Positions 46,182 through 54,964 of a stretch of DNA of 64,000 nucleotides are shown one piece after another. Below the pieces are notes generated by a model. It searched no databases and was not told where the DNA came from. It saw only the letters and a list, made by a program, of their open reading frames with translations. Position 1 is the first letter of the stretch. Each line of letters starts with the position of its first letter. Source of the stretch: Streptomyces qaidamensis (GTDB lineage Bacteria > Actinomycetota > Actinomycetes > Streptomycetales > Streptomycetaceae). A program made the translations under genes and the position numbers. Location of the stretch: contig NZ_CP015098.1 of the NCBI RefSeq assembly GCF_001611795.1, positions 2,418,001 through 2,482,000 on the forward strand, in the 5' to 3' direction.

Positions 46182-47702
46182 TCATCCCTGGGTCTTCTGG
46201 ATGGCTTCGCGCAGCACCTGGCGGTCGTCGAAGGGACGGACCACCCCGGCGATGTCCTGGCCCTGCTCGTGGCCCTTGCCCGCGACCAGCACGGTGTCGC
46301 CGGGTTCGGCGCGGGCGACGGCGGCGGCGATCGCGGCGGCCCGGTCCTCGAAGACCTGCACCTCGCCGCGCTCGTGCGCGGGCACGGACGCCGCGCCCTG
46401 GAGCATCGTGGCGAGGATCGCGAGGGGGTCCTCGCCGCGGGGGTTGTCGGAGGTCAGTGTGGCGGTGTCGGCGAGCCGGGCCGCCGCTGCCCCCATCGGC
46501 TCGCGCTTGGTCTTGTCGCGGTCGCCGCCGCAGCCGAGGACGATGTGCACCTTGCCCTCGGTGACCTTGCGCAGGGCGCGCAGCACCGATTCGACGGCGT
46601 CGGTCTTGTGCGCGTAGTCGACGACCGCGAGGAACGGCTGCCCGGCGTCCACGCGCTCCAGCCGGCCCGGCACGCCGGGGACGGCGGCGACGCCGTCGGC
46701 GGCGGCCTGCGGGTCGAGGCCGGCGACGGCGAGGGCGACGATCGCGGCGAGGGTGTTGGCCACGTTGAACGGGCCCGGCAGCGGCGACTTGGCGGCGATC
46801 CGCTCGCCCTTGGGGCCGATGACGGTGAAGGTCGAGTCGAGCCGGCCGACCTCGACGTCCTCGGCGCGCCAGTCGGCGTCGGGGTGCCCTTCGGCGGAGT
46901 AGGTGACGACCGGGACGGTGGCTTCCTTCGCCAGCCTGCGGCCGTACTCGTCGTCGACGTTGACCACGCCGAGTTTGCCCCGGTTCGGGGTGAACAGCTG
47001 CGCCTTGGCCTGGAAGTAGTCCTCCATGCCGGAGTGGAACTCCATGTGCTCCGGGCTGAGGTTGGTGAAGACGCCGATGTCGAAGACGCAGCCGTCGACG
47101 CGGCCCAGCACCAGGGCGTGGCTGGAGACCTCCATGGCCACCGCGTCGACACCGCGTTCGCGCATGACGGCGAACAGGGCCTGGAGATCGGTGGCTTCGG
47201 GGGTGGTGCGCTCGGACTTGATGCGCTCGTCGCCGATGCGCATCTCGACCGTGCCGATCAGACCGGTGGACCTGACCGTCTTCAGACCGCCCTCGACGAG
47301 GTAGGCGGTGGTGGTCTTGCCGGAGGTGCCGGTGATGCCGATCTGGAGCAGGTCCCGGCCGGGGTGGCCGTAGATCGTGGCGGCCAGCTCGCCCATCCGC
47401 CCGCGCGGGTCGTCGACGACCAGCACCGGCAGCCCGGACGTGGCGGCGCGCTCGGCGCCCGTCGGGTCGGTCAGCACGGCGGCGGCGCCGAGGCCCGCGG
47501 CCTGGTTGACGAAGTCGGCGCCGTGCAGCCGGGCCCCCGGGAGAGCGGCGTACAGGTCGCCGGGGCGTACGGCGCGCGAGTCATGGGTGATGCCCGTGAC
47601 CTCGGCGGCGCTCTCCGGCGTGGAAGCACCCAGCTGACCGGCGAGTTCCGCGAGGGGTGTGGCGGAGACCTGCACCGGCCTGGGCGGCCCGGGGTATGTC
47701 AC
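46182..47702 (-). CDS. murE: MurE, UDP-MurNAc-L-Ala-D-Glu:diaminopimelate ligase
   Basis: A ~506-residue Mur ligase. The ATP loop is GITGTSGKTTTAYLVEGG. The SDNPRGEDP motif in the C-domain is the DNPR signature of enzymes that add diaminopimelate, not Lys, in line with the LL-diaminopimelate wall of Streptomyces. Other motifs are ITHDSRAVRPGDLYAALPG and VAMEVSSHALVLGRV. The chosen start is GTG 47702 (VTYPGPPRPVQ) with GAAGGG upstream. GTG 47837 in the same frame would add 45 Pro/Gly/Ser-rich residues and close the gap to ftsI to 57 bp, so it remains possible. Confidence 0.95.
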   Translation of the reverse strand: MTYPGPPRPVQVSATPLAELAGQLGASTPESAAEVTGITHDSRAVRPGDLYAALPGARLHGADFVNQAAGLGAAAVLTDPTGAERAATSGLPVLVVDDPRGRMGELAATIYGHPGRDLLQIGITGTSGKTTTAYLVEGGLKTVRSTGLIGTVEMRIGDERIKSERTTPEATDLQALFAVMRERGVDAVAMEVSSHALVLGRVDGCVFDIGVFTNLSPEHMEFHSGMEDYFQAKAQLFTPNRGKLGVVNVDDEYGRRLAKEATVPVVTYSAEGHPDADWRAEDVEVGRLDSTFTVIGPKGERIAAKSPLPGPFNVANTLAAIVALAVAGLDPQAAADGVAAVPGVPGRLERVDAGQPFLAVVDYAHKTDAVESVLRALRKVTEGKVHIVLGCGGDRDKTKREPMGAAAARLADTATLTSDNPRGEDPLAILATMLQGAASVPAHERGEVQVFEDRAAAIAAAVARAEPGDTVLVAGKGHEQGQDIAGVVRPFDDRQVLREAIQKTQG

Positions 47703-47894
47703 GGGATGGCCCTTCTGGGTGGTTTGGGACTGATCAGCGTGTGGCACGGCGGTGAGCGTACCGGGCGTACCCGCCTCCGGGCGAAGTGAGGGGCTGGGGC
47801 TGCCCTGGTTCCCGGGCTGGGGGGTGATCGTTGTCACGGAGGCGGTCCTGGTGGCTCGGTGGGGCTGAGTACTGGTCAGGGCGGTCGGCCCTGA

Positions 47895-49853
47895 TCACTG
47901 CTTGAAGGAGACGGGCAGCTTCGCGGGTTCGGCGCCGGTCGGCGGGACCTGGAGGGACTTCAGTGCGAACTCCATGACCTTCTTGTAGACGGGTCCGCAG
48001 ATCTGACCGCCGAAGTAGCTGCCCTGAGTGGCGTTCTGGATGGCGCAGTAGACGGTGATGCGGGGCTTGTCGGCGGGCGCGAACCCGGCGAACGACGAGG
48101 TGTAGCCGTGGTACTTGCCGGTGGCCGGATCCACACGGTTGGCGGTACCCGTCTTGCCCGCGACGCGGTAGCCGGGGATGCGCGCCTTGGTGCCGGTGCC
48201 CTCCTCGTCGTCCACGACGGACTCCAGCATCTGGGCGAGGGTCTTCGCGGTCCTGTCGCTGACGACCCGGTTCTCCGCGGGTTTCGGGGCGGGTGTGAAG
48301 CGCCCGTCGGGTCCCTTGGTGCCGCGTACGAGGGTGGGCTCGATGCGGACCCCGCCGTTGGCGATGGTCGAGTACACGGAGGCCGCCTGCATGGCGTTGA
48401 TGGAGACGCCCTGGCCGAAAGGGATCGTGTACTGCTGCGAGGTCGACCACTTGTCGGGCGGGGCGAGGATGCCCTTGGTCTCGCCCGGGAAGCCGAGTCC
48501 GGTGTAGCTGCCGAGGCCGAACTTGCGCAGGTAGTCGTAGAGGACCTTGTTGGCCTGGGCCTGGGTCTTTCCGAGCTGTCCGGTGGCGAGGATGGTGCCG
48601 ATGTTGCTGGACTTGGCGAGGACGCCGTTGAGCGTCAGGTACCAGGTCGGGTGGTCGATGTCGTCCTTGAAGAGCCGGTCCCCGCGGTGCAGCCGGTTGG
48701 GCACGACCACGTGGGTCCCGGGGGTGGCGGCGTTCTCCTGGAGGACGGCCGCCATCGACATGACCTTGGCGGTGGAACCGGGCTCGAAGGCGTCCTGGAG
48801 GGCGGCGTTGCCGAGGGCGGCCGGGTCCGCGTCCGACAGGTCGTTCGGGTCGAAGCCGGGCGAGTTGGCCATGGCCAGGATCTGCCCGGTGCGGGTGTCC
48901 TGGACGATGACGTAGCCGCGGTCGGCCGCGGACTCCTTCACCTGGTCGCTGATGGCGTTCTGGGCGGCCCACTGGATGTCGCGGTCGATGGTGAGCTCGA
49001 CGTCGCTGCCCGGGACGGCGGGTGTCTCGGTGGAGCCCGCGGTGGGCACGAGACGGCCGCCGGACTGGGCGTAGCGGATCTTGCCGTCCTTGCCGGCGAG
49101 CTGCTTGTTCAGCTGCAGCTCGATGCCGCCGCCGGGCTTGCCCTCGGCGTTGACCCAGCCCAGTATCCCGGCGGCGAGGTCACCGCCGGGATACACGCGC
49201 TTGCTGGTGGCGACGGAGAACACGCCCGAGAGGACGTTGGGCGTGGACTTGTCCGTCTCCGCCTTCTTGGCGAGTGCCGACTTGAGGTCCTTGATCTGCT
49301 TCCAGACCTGCGGGGTCTGGCGGGAGGCCAGTTTGACGTAGCGCAGGGCCTTGTTCTTCGGGCGCAGCTTCTCGACCAGGGCTTCCTGCTCCTGGCCGAG
49401 GATCGGCGCGAGGAGGGCGGCCGCCTGTTCGGGTCCGTCGCCGACCTTCAGCATCTTCGGGGCGAACATCGTGGGGTCGGCGGTGATGTCGTAGGCGTCC
49501 TCGCTGGTCGCGAGAGCCACACCGGACCGGTCGGTGATCTCGCCGCGGTCGGCGGCCAGCACCTGCCCGACGTAGCGGTTCTGCTCGGCCTTGGCGGCGT
49601 AGGTGCTCGCGTCGACGGCCTGCACCTGGAAGAGCCGCACGACGAAGGCGGCCAGGACCAGGGTCAGGGCGAGTCCGACCAGGCGCAGGCGGGGGCGGGG
49701 GCTGCCGAGCCGCAGCGGCTTGGCAGCCGCCGGACGGCCCTGCCCCGGCCGCCGGCCCGGACGGGCACCGGGGCCGGGACGGCGCCGGGCGTCGGGGCGG
49801 GCGGGCCTGGCGGGGCCGGGCACGCGGCGGCGTGGCGGTTCCCTGTCGGACAC
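47895..49853 (-). CDS. ftsI: FtsI, septal penicillin-binding transpeptidase (PBP3)
   Basis: A 652-residue class B PBP that cross-links septal peptidoglycan. A ~55-residue Arg/Pro/Gly-rich cytosolic tail precedes the helix LRLVGLALTLVLAAFVVRLF. The pedestal domain starts with AADRGEITDRSGVALATS. The transpeptidase motifs are S360-T-A-K (FEPGSTAKVMSM), S415-S-N and K567-T-G (AGKTGTANRV). The start is GTG 49853; GTG 49862 would overlap the ftsL stop as GTGA and is an alternative. It follows ftsL directly and partners with FtsW. Confidence 0.96.
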   Translation of the reverse strand: MSDREPPRRRVPGPARPARPDARRRPGPGARPGRRPGQGRPAAAKPLRLGSPRPRLRLVGLALTLVLAAFVVRLFQVQAVDASTYAAKAEQNRYVGQVLAADRGEITDRSGVALATSEDAYDITADPTMFAPKMLKVGDGPEQAAALLAPILGQEQEALVEKLRPKNKALRYVKLASRQTPQVWKQIKDLKSALAKKAETDKSTPNVLSGVFSVATSKRVYPGGDLAAGILGWVNAEGKPGGGIELQLNKQLAGKDGKIRYAQSGGRLVPTAGSTETPAVPGSDVELTIDRDIQWAAQNAISDQVKESAADRGYVIVQDTRTGQILAMANSPGFDPNDLSDADPAALGNAALQDAFEPGSTAKVMSMAAVLQENAATPGTHVVVPNRLHRGDRLFKDDIDHPTWYLTLNGVLAKSSNIGTILATGQLGKTQAQANKVLYDYLRKFGLGSYTGLGFPGETKGILAPPDKWSTSQQYTIPFGQGVSINAMQAASVYSTIANGGVRIEPTLVRGTKGPDGRFTPAPKPAENRVVSDRTAKTLAQMLESVVDDEEGTGTKARIPGYRVAGKTGTANRVDPATGKYHGYTSSFAGFAPADKPRITVYCAIQNATQGSYFGGQICGPVYKKVMEFALKSLQVPPTGAEPAKLPVSFKQ

Positions 49854-49858
49854 TTCCG

Positions 49859-50308
49859 TCACCTGCCGGGGGTCGGAGGAGGGCCGTCGGTCATGGCCTC
49901 GGGCGCGAGGACCAGGGGGGTGTGCACGGAGGACCGGCGGACGCCGGGGGCGGCGCCGGGGACGCCCTTGACGGTGCCGTCGGGAGCGAGGAAGGCGGGG
50001 TCGCCGCCGGGCACCATGCCGAGCTCCCGGGCGCGGCGCTGCAGGGCGTCGGGGGCGGAGTAGGCGTCGATGTCCCGCTGGAGGGCCTGCTCCTCGTCGG
50101 TGAGGTTCTTGGTCCCGCGCTGGAGGTCGTCGAGTTTGAACGCGCCCTCGCTGAGGGCCGAGTTCAGCACCAGCAGACAGATGAGACCGCCGCCGAGGAG
50201 GAGGACGACCAGCAGGACGAAAGGTGTGCGGGCCGCCTGCCCGGGGCCGGTCGGGAGGAGCCGCGCGAGCCGGGCGGCCCTCCCCTTCAGTTCGGGTTTG
50301 CCGCTCAC
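49859..50308 (-). CDS. ftsL: FtsL/DivIC-like septum formation protein
   Basis: A 149-residue bitopic protein. A basic N-terminus precedes the helix PFVLLVVLLLGGGLICLLVLN. A short extracytoplasmic coiled coil (DDLQRGTKNLTDEEQALQRD) ends in the DivIC-type ARELGMVPGGDPAFL. The last ~50 residues are Pro/Gly-rich. It starts with GTG 50308 after GAGGGAG. Position between rsmH and ftsI is the standard place of FtsL, which activates FtsW-FtsI. Confidence 0.92.
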   Translation of the reverse strand: MSGKPELKGRAARLARLLPTGPGQAARTPFVLLVVLLLGGGLICLLVLNSALSEGAFKLDDLQRGTKNLTDEEQALQRDIDAYSAPDALQRRARELGMVPGGDPAFLAPDGTVKGVPGAAPGVRRSSVHTPLVLAPEAMTDGPPPTPGR

Positions 50309-50339
50309 GCACGCTCCCTCGGTCCGGCCTGCACACGCC

Positions 50340-51296
50340 TCACTCGACGTCCTCCCTGATGCGCTGGGCCCCGCGCAGCCGCGCCGGTGCCGCCCGCCGG
50401 TTCTCGGCGATCTCCTCTTCCGTGGGGAGTTCGGCACCGCGCGTGAGCAGCTTGAGCCTCGGCTGGTAGCGCTCGGGGACGACGGGCAGTCCGGGCGGCG
50501 CGGTGGTGGCCGCGCCCGCCGCGAAGACCTGCTTGACCAGCCGGTCCTCCAGCGAGTGGTACGACAGCACCGCGATCCGCCCGCCCACGTCGAGTGCCTT
50601 GACGGCGGCGGGGATCGCGCGCTCCAGGACGGAGAGCTCGCCGTTGACCTCGATGCGCAGGGCCTGGAAGGTGCGCTTGGCGGGGTTGCCGCCGGTGCGC
50701 TTGGCGGCCTGCGGCAGGGCGTCGCGGATCAGCTCGACCAGCCGCGCGCTGTTGCTGAACGGCTCCTTCTCCCGCTCGCGCACGATCGCGCTCACGATCC
50801 GCTTGGCCTGCTTCTCCTCGCCGTACGCCCGGAGAATGCGCACCAGTTCGCCCGGCGGGTAGGTGTTGAGGACCTCGGCGGCGCTGACGCCGGTCGTCTG
50901 GTCCATGCGCATGTCGAGCGGGGCGTCCTGGGCGTAGGCGAAGCCGCGTTCGGCCTCGTCGAGCTGCATGGAGGAGACGCCCAGGTCGAACAGGACGCCC
51001 TGCACGCGCGCGATGCCGAGTCTGCGCAGCACGTCGGGGAGTTCGTCGTAGACGGCGTGGACGAGGGTGGCGCGCTCGCCGTGGGGCGCGAGGCGCTCGC
51101 CGGACAGGCGCAGGGCCTCCTTGTCGCGGTCGAGGGCGACGAGCCGGGCGTCGGGGAACCGCTCCAGGAGTGCCTCGCTGTGCCCGCCGAGGCCGAGGGT
51201 GCAGTCGACGACCACGGCGTCCGGGCCCTCCAGGGCGGGTGCCAGCAGGTCCAGGCACCGCTGGAGCATCACCGGGACGTGTCGACTCTCGCTCAA
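50340..51296 (-). CDS. rsmH: RsmH, 16S rRNA (cytosine-1402 N4)-methyltransferase
   Basis: A 318-residue SAM-dependent methyltransferase (MraW) that modifies C1402 in the ribosomal P site. Typical motifs are [50 protein letters not shown] and [10 protein letters not shown]. The start codon is a rare TTG at 51296 (LSESRHVP), with AGAGGG just upstream; no ATG or GTG in frame is better placed. It is the first gene of the dcw operon, preceded by a ~230-nt leader and a plausible promoter. Confidence 0.94.
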   Translation of the reverse strand: MSESRHVPVMLQRCLDLLAPALEGPDAVVVDCTLGLGGHSEALLERFPDARLVALDRDKEALRLSGERLAPHGERATLVHAVYDELPDVLRRLGIARVQGVLFDLGVSSMQLDEAERGFAYAQDAPLDMRMDQTTGVSAAEVLNTYPPGELVRILRAYGEEKQAKRIVSAIVREREKEPFSNSARLVELIRDALPQAAKRTGGNPAKRTFQALRIEVNGELSVLERAIPAAVKALDVGGRIAVLSYHSLEDRLVKQVFAAGAATTAPPGLPVVPERYQPRLKLLTRGAELPTEEEIAENRRAAPARLRGAQRIREDVE

Positions 51297-51532
51297 GGGG
51301 CCCTCTCAAGTCCGGCGCGGCCGTACGCACCGCCGGGTCCCCGCCCGTTCCCAGTTTCGCTGGGGGCCCCGGTGAAGGGGCGGCCCGCCGGCGCCGGAAG
51401 CGTCAGCCGGCCGGGAGCGGGAGGAGGCCGAGCCGTACGTACGCGCCGCGCACGCGGGGAGATCTCCGGTCGTCGCCGGGGTCTCCGAAGAAATCAGTCC
51501 AGCGGGGAGAGTCTCGCCTCCCGCTTCGCGTC

Positions 51533-51560
51533 ACTTTAGTCCACCCTGTCGCGCGGTCAA
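51533..51560 (-). promoter_or_regulatory. Predicted vegetative promoter of the dcw operon
   Basis: On the minus strand TTGACC (51560-51555) and TAAAGT (51538-51533) are spaced by 16 bp, close to the HrdB-type consensus. Transcription would start near 51526, leaving a leader of about 230 nt before the rsmH TTG. No mraZ gene or recognisable riboswitch is seen in that leader. Confidence 0.5.
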
Positions 51561-51702
51561 TCAACCGGCCTGCGCGTCGCCGCCGTTCGCACGGAGACCG
51601 GGACGCCACTCTTGTGGGTTACCTCACAACCGCCTCTCAGCGGCATTCTTTGTCCACTCCCACAGGAGGCCTGGGCCGGGTGTGACCAGTAACGTCATAC
51701 CT

Positions 51703-52254
51703 ATGACGACTTCTGCATCGGTTCCCACAGGTTCGGAGAGCGCCATAGCGGCCGGCGGCACGGTCACCGACCGCCTCGTCGAGGCGAACGCACGGTACGC
51801 CGACGCCTTCACGGACCCCGGGATGGACGCCCGGCCCGTGCTGCGGGTAGCGGTCGTGGCCTGCATGGACGCCCGTCTCGACCTGCACGCGGCGCTCGGT
51901 CTCGAACTGGGCGACTGCCACACGATCCGCAACGCGGGCGGCGTCGTCACCGACGACGTGATCCGCTCGCTCACCATCAGCCAGCGCAAGCTGGGGACCC
52001 GCAGCGTGGTGCTCATCCACCACACCGGCTGCGGCCTGGAGAGCCTCACCGAGGACTTCCGCAACGAGCTGGAGGCGGAGGTCGGCCAGCGCCCGGCGTG
52101 GGCCGTGGAGTCCTTCCGTGACGTCGACCAGGACGTGCGGCAGTCGATGCAGCGCGTGCGGACCTCGCCGTTCGTTCCGCACACCGACGACGTGCGCGGA
52201 TTCGTGTTCGACGTGAAGACCGGCCTGCTGCGCGAGGTCGACCCGGCTTCCTGA
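51703..52254 (+). CDS. Beta-class carbonic anhydrase
   Basis: A 183-residue zinc enzyme that interconverts CO2 and bicarbonate. The zinc ligands are C54 in VVACMDARLD (with Asp56 of the Asp/Arg dyad), H107 and C110 in HHTGCG. THTIRNAGG-like HTIRNAGGVVTDDVIRSL is a family segment. The C-terminus is shorter than plant-type enzymes, as in actinobacterial forms. The chosen start is ATG 51703. GTG 51682 has an AGGAGG 13 nt upstream and could add seven residues. It is divergent from rsmH. Confidence 0.93.
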   Translation: MTTSASVPTGSESAIAAGGTVTDRLVEANARYADAFTDPGMDARPVLRVAVVACMDARLDLHAALGLELGDCHTIRNAGGVVTDDVIRSLTISQRKLGTRSVVLIHHTGCGLESLTEDFRNELEAEVGQRPAWAVESFRDVDQDVRQSMQRVRTSPFVPHTDDVRGFVFDVKTGLLREVDPAS

Positions 52255-52556
52255 CCCGGCCCGCGGGCCTGGGCGCCGTGGGCCGTCCGCCCCGGAAAGC
52301 CACCTGCTGTAGCTGTCGAAAGCCTGTCAGTCACGCGTTCGAATGGTCGTAAGACCGACATATCGCGGCCAGTTGTCCACAGTCGAGTGACACGAAACGG
52401 TAACGGCAGCAAGAATGCGGGAGTGACGTCGCGCGGAACCATTCACGTGTGGTGTCCGTGGTTCGGGGTGGGCCGGCCCGCGTCATGCGGCGTCGGCCCG
52501 GGAAAATGGGGTATCCCGTGCTCCTTGGGGGCGCGGGAAAGGCCGAGGAGGGCCGG
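52255..52556. other. Intergenic region upstream of the MoxR operon, with a DnaA box
   Basis: A 302-bp gap without a gene. It contains a perfect Streptomyces-type DnaA box, TTGTCCACA, at 52373-52381 in a relatively AT-rich stretch (52320-52420). It must hold the promoter of the MoxR-DUF58-transglutaminase operon. No clear -10/-35 pair was chosen. The segment just before the start has GAGGAGGG as ribosome binding site. Confidence 0.6.
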
Positions 52557-53600
52557 GTGACGACCTATGACGATCGAGCGAGCCTCACTGATCTGACCGC
52601 CGTGGTGGAGCGCGTGCGGGAGTCGGTGGAAGGCGTGATCGAGGGCAAGCCCGAGGTCGTACGGCTCTCGCTGACCGTACTGCTCGCCGAGGGACATCTG
52701 CTGATCGAGGACGTCCCGGGCGTCGGCAAGACGATGCTGGCCAAGGCGCTGGCGCGGTCCATCGACTGCTCGGTGCGGCGCATCCAGTTCACGCCGGACC
52801 TGCTGCCGTCGGACATCACCGGTGTGTCCATCTGGGACCAGCAGCGCCGTGACTTCGAGTTCAAGCCGGGCGCGATCTTCGCACAGGTGGTGATCGGCGA
52901 CGAGATCAACCGTGCTTCGCCCAAGACGCAGTCCGCGCTCCTGGAGTCGATGGAGGAGCGCCAGGTCACCATCGACGGCAAGACCTACGAGCTGCCCAGC
53001 CCCTTCATGGTGGTGGCGACGCAGAACCCGGTCGAGATGGAGGGCACCTACCCGCTGCCGGAGGCCCAGCGCGACCGCTTCATGGCCCGGGTGTCGGTCG
53101 GCTACCCGAGCGCGGAGGCCGAGCTGCAGATGCTGGACGTGCACGGCGGCGTCTCGCCGCTGGAGGACCTCCAGCCCGTGGCCCACGCACACGAGATCCT
53201 CAAGCTGATCGAGGCGGTGCGCGGCGTGCACGTCGCCGAGCCGGTGCGGCGCTACGCGGTCGACCTGGTCGGCGCCACGCGCACGCACCCCGATCTGAGA
53301 CTCGGCGCCTCCCCGCGCGCGACGCTGCACCTGCTGCGCGCGGCGAAGGCGTCCGCCGCCCTCAGCGGCCGGGAGTACGCGCTGCCGGACGACGTGCAGG
53401 CCCTCGCCGTCGCCGTCCTGGCCCACCGGCTGCTGCCCACCGCCCAGGCCCAGCTCAACCGGCGCACCGCCGAGCAGGTCGTCGAGGAGATCCTGCAGCG
53501 CACTCCGGTGCCGACCGCGGCGCCGCAGCAGCAGAGCGGCTTCGGCGGCCTCGACCGTGCGGCGCCGGCCTATCCCCAGCAGCCGCCGCGGAGGCTGTGA
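52557..53600 (+). CDS. MoxR family AAA+ ATPase
   Basis: A 347-residue AAA+ ATPase. Walker A is DVPGVGKTML with Lys58, Walker B is VVIGDEINRA, and sensor 1 is VVATQNPVEMEGTYPLPEAQ. The MoxR-specific QRDRFMARVSVGYP follows. It starts with GTG 52557 (VTTYDDRASLTDL) after GAGGAGGG. It is first of three coupled genes, MoxR-DUF58-transglutaminase. This conserved module is thought to assemble or activate envelope or secreted proteins, but a defined substrate is lacking. Confidence 0.95.
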   Translation: MTTYDDRASLTDLTAVVERVRESVEGVIEGKPEVVRLSLTVLLAEGHLLIEDVPGVGKTMLAKALARSIDCSVRRIQFTPDLLPSDITGVSIWDQQRRDFEFKPGAIFAQVVIGDEINRASPKTQSALLESMEERQVTIDGKTYELPSPFMVVATQNPVEMEGTYPLPEAQRDRFMARVSVGYPSAEAELQMLDVHGGVSPLEDLQPVAHAHEILKLIEAVRGVHVAEPVRRYAVDLVGATRTHPDLRLGASPRATLHLLRAAKASAALSGREYALPDDVQALAVAVLAHRLLPTAQAQLNRRTAEQVVEEILQRTPVPTAAPQQQSGFGGLDRAAPAYPQQPPRRL

Positions 53601-54964
53601 TGACCACCGCGGGGACGGTGGACGCGGAAGCCGACCGGGGCGAGAAGAGCGGCATCCGCACCGCCCTGGCCGGTCTGACCACCCGCGGACGCTCCTTCCT
53701 GGCCGCCGGTGTCGCGGCCGCGATCTGCTCGTACGTGCTCGGGCAGGCGGATCTGCTGCGCGTGGGTCTCCTGCTGGCGGTGCTGCCGCTGGTGTGCGCG
53801 GCGGTGCTGTACCGCACGCGCTACCGGGTCGCGGGCAGCCGCCGGCTCTCCCCCGCGCGTGTGCCCGCGGGCAGCGAGGCCCGGGTCCACCTGCGGATGG
53901 ACAACGTCTCGCGGCTGCCCACGGGCCTGCTGATGCTCCAGGACCGGGTGCCGTACGTGCTCGGTCCCCGGCCCCGCTTCGTGCTGGACCGGGTCGAGGC
54001 GGGCGGCCGGCGGGAGGTCTCCTACCGGGTGCGCTCCGACCTGCGCGGCCGCTACCCGCTGGGCCCGCTCCAGCTGCGCCTGACCGACCCGTTCGGCATG
54101 TGCGAGCTGACCCGGTCCTTCTCCACGTACGACACCCTCACTGTCATCCCGCGCGTGGAGCCGCTGGCGCCCGTGCGCCTCAGCGGTGAGGCCAAGGGGT
54201 ACGGCGACGGCCGGCAGCGTTCGCTCGCGCTGGCCGGCGAGGACGACGTGATCCCGCGCGGCTACCGCTACGGCGACGACCTGCGCCGCGTGCACTGGCG
54301 CTCCACCGCCCGCTACGGCGAGCTGATGGTGCGCCGCGAGGAGCAGCCGCAGCGCGCCCGCTGCACGGTGCTGCTGGACACCCGGGGCATCGCCTACCAG
54401 GGCGCGGGGCCGGACTCGGCCTTCGAGTGGGCCGTGTCGGGCGCCGCGTCCGTGCTGGTGCACATGCTCGAACGGGGCTACTCCGTGCGGCTGTTGACGG
54501 ACACCGGCAACGCGGTGCCCGGTGAGGGCGGTGACGGCTTCGCGGGCGCGAGCCAGGAGTCGGCGGACGCGGCCGGGCTGATGATGGACACCCTCGCGGT
54601 GATCGACCACTCCGACGGCGCGGGCCTGTCCCGGGCCTATGACGTGCTGCGCGGCGGGAACGAGGGGCTGCTGGTGGCCTTCCTCGGCGACCTGGACGAG
54701 GACCAGGCGGCGGTGCTGGGCCGGATGCGGCAGCGCAGCCCGGGCGCGGTCGCCTTCGTGCTGGACAGTGAGAGCTGGGTGCGGGAACCGAGCGACGTCC
54801 CGGGTCCGTTGGACAGGAGCGAAGACCGGTTGCGCATGCTGCGCGAGGCCGGCTGGACGGCCCTGCGGGTGCCGCGCGGCGCCTCCGTGGACGAGGTGTG
54901 GCGGCAGGCCGACCGGGAGCGCAGGGGCCTGGCCGTCGCGAGCGGCGGGGAGGGACCGGGATGA
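53597..54964 (+). CDS. DUF58 domain protein
   Basis: About 455 residues. Two N-terminal membrane helices (FLAAGVAAAICSYVLGQA and LLRVGLLLAVLPLVCAAVLY) precede a beta-rich domain with DLRGRYPLGPLQLRLTDPFG. The DUF58 core has YRYGDDLRRVHWRSTARYGE, followed by a vWA-like region (CTVLLDTRG). The start is GTG 53597 or ATG 53600, overlapping the MoxR stop. Its own stop overlaps the next ATG as ATGA. It is the standard partner of MoxR ATPases. Confidence 0.94.
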   Translation: MMTTAGTVDAEADRGEKSGIRTALAGLTTRGRSFLAAGVAAAICSYVLGQADLLRVGLLLAVLPLVCAAVLYRTRYRVAGSRRLSPARVPAGSEARVHLRMDNVSRLPTGLLMLQDRVPYVLGPRPRFVLDRVEAGGRREVSYRVRSDLRGRYPLGPLQLRLTDPFGMCELTRSFSTYDTLTVIPRVEPLAPVRLSGEAKGYGDGRQRSLALAGEDDVIPRGYRYGDDLRRVHWRSTARYGELMVRREEQPQRARCTVLLDTRGIAYQGAGPDSAFEWAVSGAASVLVHMLERGYSVRLLTDTGNAVPGEGGDGFAGASQESADAAGLMMDTLAVIDHSDGAGLSRAYDVLRGGNEGLLVAFLGDLDEDQAAVLGRMRQRSPGAVAFVLDSESWVREPSDVPGPLDRSEDRLRMLREAGWTALRVPRGASVDEVWRQADRERRGLAVASGGEGPG

